Source: Planctomycetota bacterium (GTDB lineage: Bacteria; Planctomycetota; SZUA-567; H5-PLA8). From it: a stretch of DNA of 64,000 bases. The position numbers and the translations under genes are program-made. The stretch covers positions 1,669,201-1,733,200 of the forward strand of contig JABTUM010000001.1 in assembly GCA_015075375.1 (NCBI GenBank). The letters run 5' to 3'. Below, in pieces: positions 7,749 to 16,724 of this stretch. Each line of letters begins with the position of its first letter. Within the stretch, counting starts at the first letter, position 1. Below the pieces are notes generated by a model. That model had not been told where the DNA came from and ran no database searches. It was given only the letters and a program-made list of their open reading frames with translations.

Positions 7749-9002
7749 ATGGCCACTGCAAAAAAGGCCCGCCCCGCGGCGGCGACTCGCGACGATTCGA
7801 TCATGCGCTGCTCTACGCCCGGCGACCAGGCGACGCTGGATCCCGCGCAGTGGGTGGTCTCGGCGGTGCACAAGACGCCGGCCTCGGTGATGAAACTGGG
7901 GTTGCCCAAGCGCATCCGCGCGCTGATCCGGCTGCACGGGAGCCCGCTGCTGGTGATCGATAAGGCCGCGCTGATTACCGAGTACCAGCGCTTCAAGCGT
8001 CTGCTCCCGCGCGTCGAACTGTACTACGCGATCAAGGCCAACCCGCATCCGGACATCATCAAGACGTTCCGCGACCTGGGCGGCTGCTACGACGTCGCCA
8101 GCGAAGGCGAGATGCGCCACGTCCTCGCGCAAGGCGTCAAGCCTTCGCGGATCATTTTCGCGAACACGATCAAGCGTCCGGAAGCGCTGCAGTACGCGCG
8201 CAAGGCCAAGGTCAACTTCGCGACCTTCGACAACGAACCCGAACTGTACAAGATCGCCAAGTACGCGCCGGGCTGCCGCGTCTTGGCGCGATTGAAAGTG
8301 AGCAATCTGGGCAGCATCGTGGAACTCTCGCTCAAGTTCGGCGCTGACCAAGAGCAGATCGTTCCGATGCTCGCCAAGGCACGCGCGCTGGGGCTCAAGC
8401 CCGAAGGGGTGAGCTTCCACGTGGGTTCGCAGTGCACCAATTTCGAGAACTACCAGCGCGCACTGGAGGTCTCCGCGGGGATCATGCGCGAATGCAAAGA
8501 ACGCGGGCTTCCGTTCAAGACGCTGGATATCGGCGGCGGCTTCCCGATCCGGCACTTCAAGCACGATACGTGCAGCCTGGAGAGCTTCGCCAACCAAATG
8601 CGCCGTGAGCTGAATCGGCTCTTCCCGCAGGAGGTCGAGATCATCGCCGAGCCCGGGCGCGCGCTGTGCGGTCCCGCCGGGATGCTGATCACGCGCGTCG
8701 TCGGGCGCTCGATCCGAAACAACAAGAACTACTATTACCTCGACGACGGCGTCTACGGCGACTTTTCGGGCATCGTCTTCGACCACTGCAAATACGAGTT
8801 CCGTACTTTGAAGAAGACGCAGAAGTTTTTCAGCATCCTGGGCGGCCCGACGTGCGACTCGTTCGACACCATCTCGCTAAGCGAAGAACTGCCCGAGCTG
8901 GATGTCGGCGATGTGGTCTACGTGCCGAACATCGGCGCGTACAGTTGCGCCAGCGCGCTGACGTTTAACGGTATCAAGCCGGCCAAAGTGATGGTGATCT
9001 GA
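7749..9002 (+). CDS. Ornithine/lysine-type decarboxylase (PLP fold III)
   Basis: 417 residues, full length for fold-III PLP decarboxylases, which make putrescine or cadaverine. The PLP-binding lysine is in YYAIKAN (K96), the following block GGCYDVASEGE is characteristic of eukaryote-like ornithine decarboxylase, the phosphate-binding glycine loop is DIGGGFP, the EPGR motif is present, and the active-site Cys is in GGPTCDSFD (C369). A 40-residue N-terminal extension is disordered-looking. GGAG lies five bases before the ATG at 7749. It is convergent with, and seven bases from the end of, homospermidine synthase, whose substrate putrescine would be its product. Ornithine is the likely substrate, but lysine or diaminopimelate cannot be excluded. 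Confidence 0.88.
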   Translation: MATAKKARPAAATRDDSIMRCSTPGDQATLDPAQWVVSAVHKTPASVMKLGLPKRIRALIRLHGSPLLVIDKAALITEYQRFKRLLPRVELYYAIKANPHPDIIKTFRDLGGCYDVASEGEMRHVLAQGVKPSRIIFANTIKRPEALQYARKAKVNFATFDNEPELYKIAKYAPGCRVLARLKVSNLGSIVELSLKFGADQEQIVPMLAKARALGLKPEGVSFHVGSQCTNFENYQRALEVSAGIMRECKERGLPFKTLDIGGGFPIRHFKHDTCSLESFANQMRRELNRLFPQEVEIIAEPGRALCGPAGMLITRVVGRSIRNNKNYYYLDDGVYGDFSGIVFDHCKYEFRTLKKTQKFFSILGGPTCDSFDTISLSEELPELDVGDVVYVPNIGAYSCASALTFNGIKPAKVMVI

Positions 9003-9009
9003 CGCCCGG

Positions 9010-10455
9010 TTACAAACTCCGCGCCACGAAGGTCGAGAACTGCCAGCAATCCTCGTCGGCGGGCCGGGGACCGTGCGCGGCCAACCCCTTCCAGTGGTCG
9101 AGCGGCGTCCAGTCCACCGGCTTCGAGTAGAACGGGCCGAGGTACGGCTTCGCGTCGGCCAGAATCTCCTCGTGCGGCAGCGCGTCAGGCAGCTTTACGC
9201 CTTCGCGCGGATTTCGGATCATCCACTTCACGGCGCCCAGGATCGAAGCGGCGACCTGCAGCGTGGTGGCGTTCTGCCCCGGCGCGAGCTTGCGCGTCTC
9301 GTGAATGTCCAGCAGCGAGCCGATCCACCAGCTCTTGTAGTCGTGGCCCATCAGCAGGCAGCCCAACTCATCGCGCCCTTCGACGATGTCGTCGTTCAGC
9401 AGCCGCTGCATGGGCTGCATCTCGTAGTTGCGCATGCGCAGTTCGTGCAGGCTGTTGATCGCTCCGTCGCAGGGGCAGTACGCGTAATGGACCGTGGGGC
9501 GGTAAATCGCCACGCCGTCCTGCTCTACCGTCAGGTATTCGCTGATCGAGAACGCCTCGCCGTGGCGCACCACCATGCCGGTGATCTCGCCGCAGGGAAC
9601 CCAACTGCGCACCCACGTGTTGATCCCGAACTGCTCGAGGCAGATCTGGTTGCGCGGGCCTTCGCGGTGAACGTGCGAGCCCGGCGGGAGGGTCTTTTCG
9701 TGCGTGCCCCACCCCATTTCGGCCGGCGCAGTGCCTTCTTCGTAGAAGCCTTCGATGGACCACGTGTTGATGAATTCGTTCTCGCGCTTGGGCTTGTGCG
9801 AAATCTGCGTGTCGCGCTCGCTGATGTGAATCGTCTTCACACCCAGTTCGTGCGCCAGGCGGTTCCAGGCGCGGCCCTTCAGCGCCGCATCGATCCGCTC
9901 GTACCGGGCGTCCTTTTTATGCTCGGCGATCCACTTCGTGCCGATCTCTTGCAACGCCTGCTTGGTGAAGTGCTGCACCAACCCCGGATTGGCGCCGTGA
10001 TCCAGCACCGCGGTCGGTCCCTTCGGATCTTTCCAGCCGGCCATCATCTTGCGCATAGACATATGCCGGACGTACAGCGTCCGCTCGGTCGGCGGCTTAT
10101 CGGCGGCGCCTTCGTACGGATCCCACAGTTCGACGGAGGTATTCATGTACAGCACGCCGTGGTCGTGGCACCACTGCACGATATCGTTGCAGCCGATGTT
10201 CCAGGCCAGATCGATGACCAAATCGCCGGCGCCGACGTACGTGCCCAGGATCTCACCCATGTTTTCGCGCGTCACGCGGCCCTGTACAAACGCCGCGCCA
10301 AACTCCCGCACGCGCCGAACCTGTTCTTCGTCTCCGGCGAAATCGAGGACCGTGTAGTTCTTGGGCGGCGTCGGGAGGTGCTTGAACAACAGCGGCAGCG
10401 TGCACCGCGAAACGCCGCCCAGGCCGATCACCAGGATCTTGCCGTTGAAGGTCAT
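9010..10455 (-). CDS. hss: Homospermidine synthase
   Basis: 481 residues. Bacterial homospermidine synthases condense two putrescines with NAD and belong to the saccharopine-dehydrogenase-like family. The N-terminal Rossmann motif is VIGLGGVSRCTLP, followed by NTSVELW, LDHGANPGLVQHF and ISERDTQISHKPK, all characteristic of this family. The WxxGxxL-type C-terminal segment YKSWWIGSLLDIHE is present. Length matches the usual 470-480. A GGAAGGA sits about eleven bases upstream of the ATG. The convergent decarboxylase gene supports a homospermidine or sym-homospermidine pathway. No other polyamine genes are in the window. Confidence 0.92.
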   Translation of the reverse strand: MTFNGKILVIGLGGVSRCTLPLLFKHLPTPPKNYTVLDFAGDEEQVRRVREFGAAFVQGRVTRENMGEILGTYVGAGDLVIDLAWNIGCNDIVQWCHDHGVLYMNTSVELWDPYEGAADKPPTERTLYVRHMSMRKMMAGWKDPKGPTAVLDHGANPGLVQHFTKQALQEIGTKWIAEHKKDARYERIDAALKGRAWNRLAHELGVKTIHISERDTQISHKPKRENEFINTWSIEGFYEEGTAPAEMGWGTHEKTLPPGSHVHREGPRNQICLEQFGINTWVRSWVPCGEITGMVVRHGEAFSISEYLTVEQDGVAIYRPTVHYAYCPCDGAINSLHELRMRNYEMQPMQRLLNDDIVEGRDELGCLLMGHDYKSWWIGSLLDIHETRKLAPGQNATTLQVAASILGAVKWMIRNPREGVKLPDALPHEEILADAKPYLGPFYSKPVDWTPLDHWKGLAAHGPRPADEDCWQFSTFVARSL

Positions 10456-10661
10456 CTTTTCCGCCGTCCTTCCTGAAGCGCTACGGACTAGCCTCGCCGA
10501 TTCTTCCGGCGCAGGCCGCGCGGCGCGCGCACGCCGCTTGATCGCTCGAACGCCTTGGGTGGCCCGTGCCGGGTCAAAACCCTACGCTCGGCGCCGCCAT
10601 CTTCAAGAAATTTTGAGGCAGGATTCGAAATCGATCCGAAATTATGAAGCCGCGGGAAAGA

Positions 10662-11996
10662 TCAGCGCAGCGCATGGACGCGCACGCCCTCGGCTCCGGA
10701 CTTTCCGTTCTCGCTGAACCAGGTCAGATCCAGCGCCTCGGCGTCCGGAAAAATCTGGGCCGAAAAGACCGTCGCCCCGTCGTCGAAGAAGGCTTCCACC
10801 GATCCGCGGTCGACGAAGACGCGCAGCGTGTAGCGCTTCTTCCGGCCCAGGACGCCGTAATAGCCGCGGGTAAGCGTACCGCCGGAGCGTTCCCGGTCGA
10901 AGAACAGGCCGCCGGCCACGCCGTCGTAGCCCACCCGCGTCTCCTGCGCGCCGGACGCGCGAAGCCTGAAGCCGCAGCGGTCCCATTCTTCGGGCAGCAA
11001 CGTAGCCTCCACTTCGTAGGCATCGCCTCGGTAAATCGCGCGCCCGGAAGTCGCCTCGGCATCCGCCGGCGACAGCGTTTCCACGCGTAAAGACTCCATT
11101 TCGCGCACCGGACGCTGGATCAGCCTCAGCCCTCGCTCGTCGCTCGGCTGAAGCGAAAGTTCACGCGGGATGCTCATTACGCCGCGTGCGCCGAAGTCGG
11201 GCACTTCGCGCGCGTAGCGCCAATGGTTCAGCCAGCCGATCCAAACGCGCCGGCCGTCCGGCGCGTGTTCCCAACTCTGCGTGGCGTAAAAATCCGGCCC
11301 ATTATCCACCATATGCGGGCCGCCTTCCGCCGCGAAGGACGTCCCGTCGAAGCGGCCCACGGCGTAGCGGTAACCGCCCAGGCTGAGCAGCCACTTTCGC
11401 TCGCCACGCCCTTCCACTTCGAGCGGAAAGAGGTCCGGGCACTCGCTGGAGAATCCGGGCGCGCTCAGGAACGTCCAATCGCGCAGATTCGCCGATGCGT
11501 ACAGTTTGTGGGGCACTCCGACGATCATGATCCAGCGCCCGGTTTGCTCGTGCCAGAAGACCTTGGGGTCGCGAAAATTGCGCGTCGCTTCGTCGCCCAG
11601 CACCGGATTGCCCGCGAATTTCGTCCAGGTCCGGCCGCGGTCGGAACTGTGCGCGAGGCTCTGGCGTTCCGCGCCCGACGCGGCATGGTGCGTGAAGGCC
11701 GCCACCAAGCCGCCGCCCGCTCCGAAAAAGCCCGACGTATTCTTCGCGTCGTCCACCGCGCAGCCCGACCAGATCGATCCCAGCGCATCGGGTTCCAACA
11801 CCGCGGGCAGGTGTTCCCAGCGCGCCAAGTCGCGGCTGACGGCATGGCCCCAGTACATGCGCATCCCGTCGACGTTCACGTCCGGGCACCACTGGTAGAA
11901 GAGGTGGTACTCGCCGGCATGATAGACGAGGCCGTTGGGATCGTTCAGCCATCCGGTGGGCGGCGCGAAATGGTACAGCGGTCGGTAGTCGGGCAT
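10662..11996 (-). CDS. Glycoside hydrolase family 32 (beta-fructosidase/sucrose hydrolase)
   Basis: 444 residues. Hydrolyses beta-fructosyl bonds (sucrose, levan, inulin or sucrose-6-phosphate). The five-blade propeller motifs are visible: WLNDPNG with the nucleophile at D19, FRDPKVFWH with the transition-state Asp, and SECPDLFP with the acid/base Glu; a short beta-sandwich domain follows from about residue 310. No signal peptide precedes residue 15, so the enzyme is probably cytoplasmic and acts on an imported disaccharide. The ATG at 11996 with GGAG five bases upstream was chosen over a longer frame. No transporter or sugar regulator lies next to it. Confidence 0.9.
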   Translation of the reverse strand: MPDYRPLYHFAPPTGWLNDPNGLVYHAGEYHLFYQWCPDVNVDGMRMYWGHAVSRDLARWEHLPAVLEPDALGSIWSGCAVDDAKNTSGFFGAGGGLVAAFTHHAASGAERQSLAHSSDRGRTWTKFAGNPVLGDEATRNFRDPKVFWHEQTGRWIMIVGVPHKLYASANLRDWTFLSAPGFSSECPDLFPLEVEGRGERKWLLSLGGYRYAVGRFDGTSFAAEGGPHMVDNGPDFYATQSWEHAPDGRRVWIGWLNHWRYAREVPDFGARGVMSIPRELSLQPSDERGLRLIQRPVREMESLRVETLSPADAEATSGRAIYRGDAYEVEATLLPEEWDRCGFRLRASGAQETRVGYDGVAGGLFFDRERSGGTLTRGYYGVLGRKKRYTLRVFVDRGSVEAFFDDGATVFSAQIFPDAEALDLTWFSENGKSGAEGVRVHALR

Positions 11997-12110
11997 GACA
12001 GCTCCACGTAAGGGTATGGATCGGTTCAGGCGATGTGGAGCCAGCATAGCAGATTTACGTTGGGCAGCGCGGTTGAACCAGAGTCGGGATCGATCGGGCC
12101 GGACGGCAGG

Positions 12111-13595
12111 CTATTTCGGACGCGGGTTGTCCGCCCACTGGCCCTTGGCGCCTTCCCAGACCCATTTGCGGCACGGGCCTTCGCGCTTGAGTTCGGGGCC
12201 GTTGGCGCGATAGGCTTTCCACATGTCGGTCACGAATCCGTCCCACGCGCGGCCTTGGAAATCGTTCTTGCCGGGCCTTTTCTTGGCGATCTCGGCGTCT
12301 TCAGGACTCATCCAGCGGTCGCAGTAATCGAAAAACGCGTCGTGCTTCCAGGCGGGCGCCATCCCCAGCAGCCGCGCGGCAAGCGCTTCGCCGATCCAGG
12401 CGTTGGCGTTGCAGCAGACGCGGTAGCCTTCCGAGCGCTTATCCATTTCGTCCCAGGTTTGCGGATCCTTCTCTTCGTACGGCTGCCGCGGGCCGTGATG
12501 CGTGACCATTTGGAACAGGGCCGTCTGGCCGAAGAAGCTGCGGCCGTAATACGTCTGCTGGTCTTCCTGGAAGTTCACGCGATCCGCGACGGTAAGCATC
12601 TCCGGCTCGTCCAGCATCCAGCCCGCGAAGACGATGGGGAACTTGCGCCCGCTGTAGTGCCCGCCGTCGGCCGTATAGTTGAGGCCGATTTTGGTCATGC
12701 CGTGCAAGTCGATGCCCACCTGGACCAAACCGACGAGCAAGGGCTCCTTTTCTTGCGCGGAATGATCCAGCAACAGGTGCAGCGCGCCCATGCTGACCAC
12801 GCGGGCGAATTCGCGCCCGTAATTGGGCCGGTTCAGGTTCGGAGCCGTGGCCTGCTGCATCCAGGTGGCGCCGTATTCGATCCAGGGGCGCGAAAAGTAG
12901 CCGACGTATTCTTCCAGCGGCGGCGCCGAAGCGACGGGCTTCAGTTGAAGCAACCGCTCGCGCTTGAGCGCGCCCGCGCGGTAAAGCGGCTTGTCCACTC
13001 CGCCGTAGCACGGCCTGAAGGCATCGGCCGGCGGCGGTTCGGCCAGACACGTCAGCACCGCGGCGGTCTCCAGCATGCTGCTCGATTTCTCGCCGTGCCC
13101 TTTCAGGAAGTTCGGATTGGGAAACGTATCGACGCTCTTGGTGGAAATGAGCGAACGCTGCGGCTCCAGCGTGTAAGGAAACGCGACGCTCAGTTCGGGA
13201 CTGTAGTTGCGCGCACGCGAATCGAAGCCTTGCTTGTTGGAGGCTTGCAGCAGGACCATCGAACCGTTGCGCATGCGGTTGTCGTCCTGCAGCGAAGCAT
13301 CCCCGAAGCGGTTCTTTTCGACCTTGGTGCGGGCCTCCTTCGCCGCCGGGCCGGGTGCAGGTGTTACCGAGACGACCTTGACCGGGCCGAGCACCCACGG
13401 ATCGCCGTTGACGAAGACGCCGCAGCGCGCTTCCCGATCGAAATGCCAGGTGATGCCGAAGCGCGTTATGGAGGGGGCTTGTTTCACCGTCTCTGCCACC
13501 TTGGATTCGGGCTCTTCCGCATGGATGCCGCTCGGAATGGCGCTAAGCGAGCCCCAAAGCGCCAAGAGTAGGGCGCCGCGCAATGCAATGGGCAT
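12111..13595 (-). CDS. Exported protein of unknown function, about 494 residues
   Basis: A signal peptide is clear: MPIALRGALLLALWGSLSA and a cleavage near HAEEP. GAGGAG lies six bases before the ATG at 13595, so the longer upstream frame is discarded. The mature protein has no repeat, membrane segment or catalytic motif I know. It is rich in aromatic residues (ITRFGITWHFD, YFSRPWIEYGATW, YCDRWMSPED), which suggests a carbohydrate-related alpha/alpha-barrel or sandwich fold; that is inference. Conserved-looking charged patches include the segment with YNADGGHYSG-like glycines near residue 300. It sits between the GH32 gene and the Gly-rich beta-helix gene, both same strand. Confidence 0.8.
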   Translation of the reverse strand: MPIALRGALLLALWGSLSAIPSGIHAEEPESKVAETVKQAPSITRFGITWHFDREARCGVFVNGDPWVLGPVKVVSVTPAPGPAAKEARTKVEKNRFGDASLQDDNRMRNGSMVLLQASNKQGFDSRARNYSPELSVAFPYTLEPQRSLISTKSVDTFPNPNFLKGHGEKSSSMLETAAVLTCLAEPPPADAFRPCYGGVDKPLYRAGALKRERLLQLKPVASAPPLEEYVGYFSRPWIEYGATWMQQATAPNLNRPNYGREFARVVSMGALHLLLDHSAQEKEPLLVGLVQVGIDLHGMTKIGLNYTADGGHYSGRKFPIVFAGWMLDEPEMLTVADRVNFQEDQQTYYGRSFFGQTALFQMVTHHGPRQPYEEKDPQTWDEMDKRSEGYRVCCNANAWIGEALAARLLGMAPAWKHDAFFDYCDRWMSPEDAEIAKKRPGKNDFQGRAWDGFVTDMWKAYRANGPELKREGPCRKWVWEGAKGQWADNPRPK

Positions 13596-13748
13596 GGCGA
13601 ACTCCTCGGGCGTACCAGGTTCGATACACCGCGAAACAGAGGTCGCTAATACCTCAACCCAAATTATGCGTATTAGCCGCAAATAAGGATGGATATTGAA
13701 TGGATTATTAGCAAGTCAAGACGCTAAGGACGCCTAAAACAGAGACGT

Positions 13749-13782
13749 GCAGCCTTGCGGCGCGAGCGCGCCGCAAGGCTGC
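13749..13782. terminator. Perfect 16-bp hairpin between two exported-protein genes
   Basis: GCAGCCTTGCGGCGCG and its exact reverse complement are separated by only AG. The right side of the minus strand continues into ACGTCTCTGTTTT, a weak U-run, so it may terminate the beta-helix gene (minus, ends 13800). The nearest other gene starts at 13595. Confidence 0.55.
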
Positions 13783-13799
13783 TGGAGTCGAACCATGAA

Positions 13800-16442
13800 T
13801 CAGACCGGTCCGATCAAGCCCTTGCCAACGGCGTGTCCTGAAGCCGGGTTAATGCAGCGGTACTTGACGGGCACTTCACCTTCGCCGGTGGTGGTATCGA
13901 ACTGGAACATGACCGGGATGTTAAAGAACTGATCGAGGATGCGAGCATTGATGAGGCCGTCGTCGGTAAAGAAGTTCTTGAAGTCGCCCACACCCGTATG
14001 CAATTCGAGCTGGATCTGGTTGGTGCGCTTGAGGTAGGTGGCTTTGCACTGCCTCCCGGCTCGGCCGCGGGCGTCGAGCACGAAGTTGAATTGCGCGCCT
14101 TCGCCGATGTCGAAGGCCACGGCGAGCCCTTCGAAGGGATAGCGCGTGCGGAGCGGCGGCACGGCGCCGGGGTTATCGAAGCGCACGACGAAGTGGATCT
14201 GATCCTTGCCGTCCGTGCGGAAGACACTGGTGATGCGCAAGCTGCGCACGTCGAGGTTCCCGGCCGGCACGGACGTGTCCTGCGACTCGAACGCTCCGAT
14301 GTCGGCCACGCCGTTGACTTCGCGCGGGAACCCCGTTCCGCGCTGGTCGTTGGTGACGGGCACAGGATTGGAGCCGGCGTCGATCGCGATGGATCCGTAG
14401 CCCAAGGCGTGGGTAAAGGTCGGCCCGCCGTTGTCGGCCAAGGCCGAGAGACCCGGATCGGCTCCAACGATGTTGCCATTGGTTGCATCGGTGATGGCGT
14501 GGCCGTTCGCGTCTTCGATCAGGTTCTCAGTACACGTGCCCAGCGTCGCGCCGTTGTTGGAGAAGTCCGGATGGCTGCCGGCGGTGTTATCGGCCAGGAT
14601 CGTGCTGATGGCCGAGAAGACGCCGCTGGAACTGGCGCGCAAGCCGCCGCCGTAGTGCGCGGCCGTATTGCTGGCGATGGTGGAGTTGCGGATGTTGATC
14701 GAGTTGGCGACAAAGACGCCGCCGCCATCTCCCGAGCCGTTCCCGCCGGCCCCGCCGCCGTACGAGCTGGCCACGTTACCTGAGACGGTGGAGTTAACGA
14801 GATTGGCGATAAAGTTAACGTACAGCCCGCCGCCCATCACGTTTCCGCCCACACCGCCGGCGCCGCCGGCGCCGCCTGGAGCACCACCACTACCTCCCAC
14901 TCCGCCGTTACCGCCGTAGCAAAAGTTGGTGCTGAGCGTGCAATCGGTGATATTGCCTGCGTAATTCAGGTATAGACCCGCGCCTTGCCCCTGACCGCCG
15001 GCTCCGCCCGCACCGCCATCTCCTCCATTCGTTGTAACGGTTCCGCCCGCTCCGCCGTTACCGCCGGACGAGCCGATGGCGTAATTGGTTTGGATTGTGG
15101 ACTGGGCAATCGTGAACGTTCCGCCGTAGTGGTAGACGCCGCCGCCTTGGGCGTGGCCGCCCGTGCCGCCCGCTCCGCCGTTGCCGCCCGTGGTCCCACC
15201 ACCACCCGTTCCGCCGCCGCCGTTACCTCCCAAGCTGCCGTTTCCGCCCAAAGCCGTGTTGTCGAAGACCAAGGTGGTGGTCACGTTGGCGGTAGTGGCC
15301 GCCGTATAAAGGCCGCCGCCTTGTGCCGTGCCGCCGATCCCGCCCGTTCCGCCATTCGCGCCGCGTCCAATAGCTCCCGTTAGATCCCCTCCGACTCCGC
15401 CGCCGCCGCCTTGGCCGCCGCGGGCGTCGTTGCCTTGAAGCGTAGCCCCCGTAAGGGCAAGCGTTCCGCCGTTGACCCAGATGCCGCCGCCTTGCGCCGT
15501 GCCGCCCGAACCGCCGCTGCCCGCCGCGCCGCCCGTGTCTGGACCGGTAGCTCCGTTCCCGCCCGCACCGCCATATCCGCCACGCGCGAGGTTATTCTCC
15601 ACGATGCTGCCCGCGTAAACGGTGACCGAATTGGAGATTGCATAGAGTCCGCCGCCGAAAGCAAAGCCGCCAAAGCCACCGGAACCGCCGGCATACCCCA
15701 AACCACCCCCGTACAAGAAGGCGTCGCCGCCATCTCCGCCGTCGCCGGCCAAGACGTTGTTAAACTGAATATCGGAGCCGTTCAGGAGCGTGACCGAGCC
15801 GCTGCTGTAGGAATAAACGCCTCCCCCGAAAGCATTCCCGCCCCCATAACCGGCCTGACCGTTCGCGAAGACGCCGTCGGCGCCGTCGGCGCCGTTGTCC
15901 GCCAGTGCGTCGTTGCCGTAGACGGCCACGTTGTCGAGCGTAAGCGCCGCGCCGTTGTTGTAGATTCCGCCGCCGGCCGCGTCGGCGCTGCCCCCGCCCG
16001 GATGGTCCACCGCGTTCCCGTTACGGATCGTCAGGTTGCGCAACGTCACGGTCCCACCGGAAGCATTCGTGAGGTGGAAAACGCGGTCCAGGTCGTTCCC
16101 GTCAATGAAAGTCGTGCCGACGCCGCCGCCTTCAATGAGCAGGTTCCCGTATCCGATCACGTCCAGGTCGCCGTAGGCGGCGTTGTTCTCGCCCGTACCG
16201 GCCAGCGTCAGCGTGTACGTCCCGGCCGGAAGCGTGATCGTGTCGTCCGCGAAGTCGCCGTTGGCCTGGATGATCGCGTCGCGCAGGCTGGTGCCCGAGC
16301 CGCCCGCGCCTCCATCGGCTTCATCGACAATGGTGTCTACGGTGGGCGTAGCTGCGGAAGCGAAACCGGATTCCAGCGCCAAATACGCCAGCACCAGCGG
16401 CGCGTGTTTGTACAGCCAGTTCAACTTGCGATCGGCGGACAT
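13800..16442 (-). CDS. Exported Gly-rich parallel beta-helix protein
   Basis: 880 residues. The N-terminus has a hydrophobic leader (HAPLVLAYLALESGFASAA) and then a choice-of-anchor/beta-helix start with SLRDAI, the motif seen in CSLREA-type cell-surface proteins. About seven repeated rungs follow, each of the form STI-x-N ... GGxGGxGG ... AQGGGLY, so short beta-helix coils alternate with Gly-Gly-Asn-Gly loops rather like PGRS proteins. The last 130 residues (from about NLDVRSLRITSVF) form a non-repetitive domain, possibly an anchor or secretion signal. AAGGAG lies six bases before the ATG. It is probably outer-membrane or cell-surface; an adhesive or structural role is inferred. Confidence 0.85.
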   Translation of the reverse strand: MSADRKLNWLYKHAPLVLAYLALESGFASAATPTVDTIVDEADGGAGGSGTSLRDAIIQANGDFADDTITLPAGTYTLTLAGTGENNAAYGDLDVIGYGNLLIEGGGVGTTFIDGNDLDRVFHLTNASGGTVTLRNLTIRNGNAVDHPGGGSADAAGGGIYNNGAALTLDNVAVYGNDALADNGADGADGVFANGQAGYGGGNAFGGGVYSYSSGSVTLLNGSDIQFNNVLAGDGGDGGDAFLYGGGLGYAGGSGGFGGFAFGGGLYAISNSVTVYAGSIVENNLARGGYGGAGGNGATGPDTGGAAGSGGSGGTAQGGGIWVNGGTLALTGATLQGNDARGGQGGGGGVGGDLTGAIGRGANGGTGGIGGTAQGGGLYTAATTANVTTTLVFDNTALGGNGSLGGNGGGGTGGGGTTGGNGGAGGTGGHAQGGGVYHYGGTFTIAQSTIQTNYAIGSSGGNGGAGGTVTTNGGDGGAGGAGGQGQGAGLYLNYAGNITDCTLSTNFCYGGNGGVGGSGGAPGGAGGAGGVGGNVMGGGLYVNFIANLVNSTVSGNVASSYGGGAGGNGSGDGGGVFVANSINIRNSTIASNTAAHYGGGLRASSSGVFSAISTILADNTAGSHPDFSNNGATLGTCTENLIEDANGHAITDATNGNIVGADPGLSALADNGGPTFTHALGYGSIAIDAGSNPVPVTNDQRGTGFPREVNGVADIGAFESQDTSVPAGNLDVRSLRITSVFRTDGKDQIHFVVRFDNPGAVPPLRTRYPFEGLAVAFDIGEGAQFNFVLDARGRAGRQCKATYLKRTNQIQLELHTGVGDFKNFFTDDGLINARILDQFFNIPVMFQFDTTTGEGEVPVKYRCINPASGHAVGKGLIGPV

Positions 16443-16660
16443 GTAATTCTCCTTACGGTCAAACGGAAGGTATCGGTTCGCACGGCTTGATAGGTCTGCG
16501 GCTTACTTGAATCTAGCCTGATTCTAGTTTTGCTTTTAGGGTGGGGCGGCCGAGAGTAAAGGCAAAACACACTTAACTTAAAAGAAACAGGTGCAATGAG
16601 ATGCGCACCGGCGCAGCACGCGTGCGAAAGTAGCTCACACACGGCGTCACCGGCTCCACA

Positions 16661-16702
16661 AACAAAACGGGCCGCGGAAGCTCGATGCCGTCCGCGGCCC
16701 GT
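16661..16702 (-). terminator. Rho-independent terminator of the sigma/anti-sigma operon
   Basis: On the minus strand a 12-bp GC-rich stem (ACGGGCCGCGGA, 16702-16691, pairing with 16678-16667) with a 12-nt loop is followed by TTTTGTTTG. It lies 22 bases after the stop of the 637-residue gene. The remaining part of the gap (16443-16660) shows an AT-richer stretch, likely the promoter of the beta-helix gene, but no clear boxes. Confidence 0.8.
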
Positions 16703-16724
16703 CTGCCAAGGCTTGGCTGTACGC

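Noticed and set aside
12033..13571. A 512-residue plus-strand frame across the exported protein gene
   Set aside because: It reads as Arg/Val/His-rich composition, opposite a gene with signal peptide and GAGGAG.
14700..16000. Repeated GCCGCC-type DNA within the beta-helix gene, possible CRISPR or tandem array
   Set aside because: The repetition follows from Gly-rich codons and beta-helix rungs; spacing and sequence vary and no cas genes are present.
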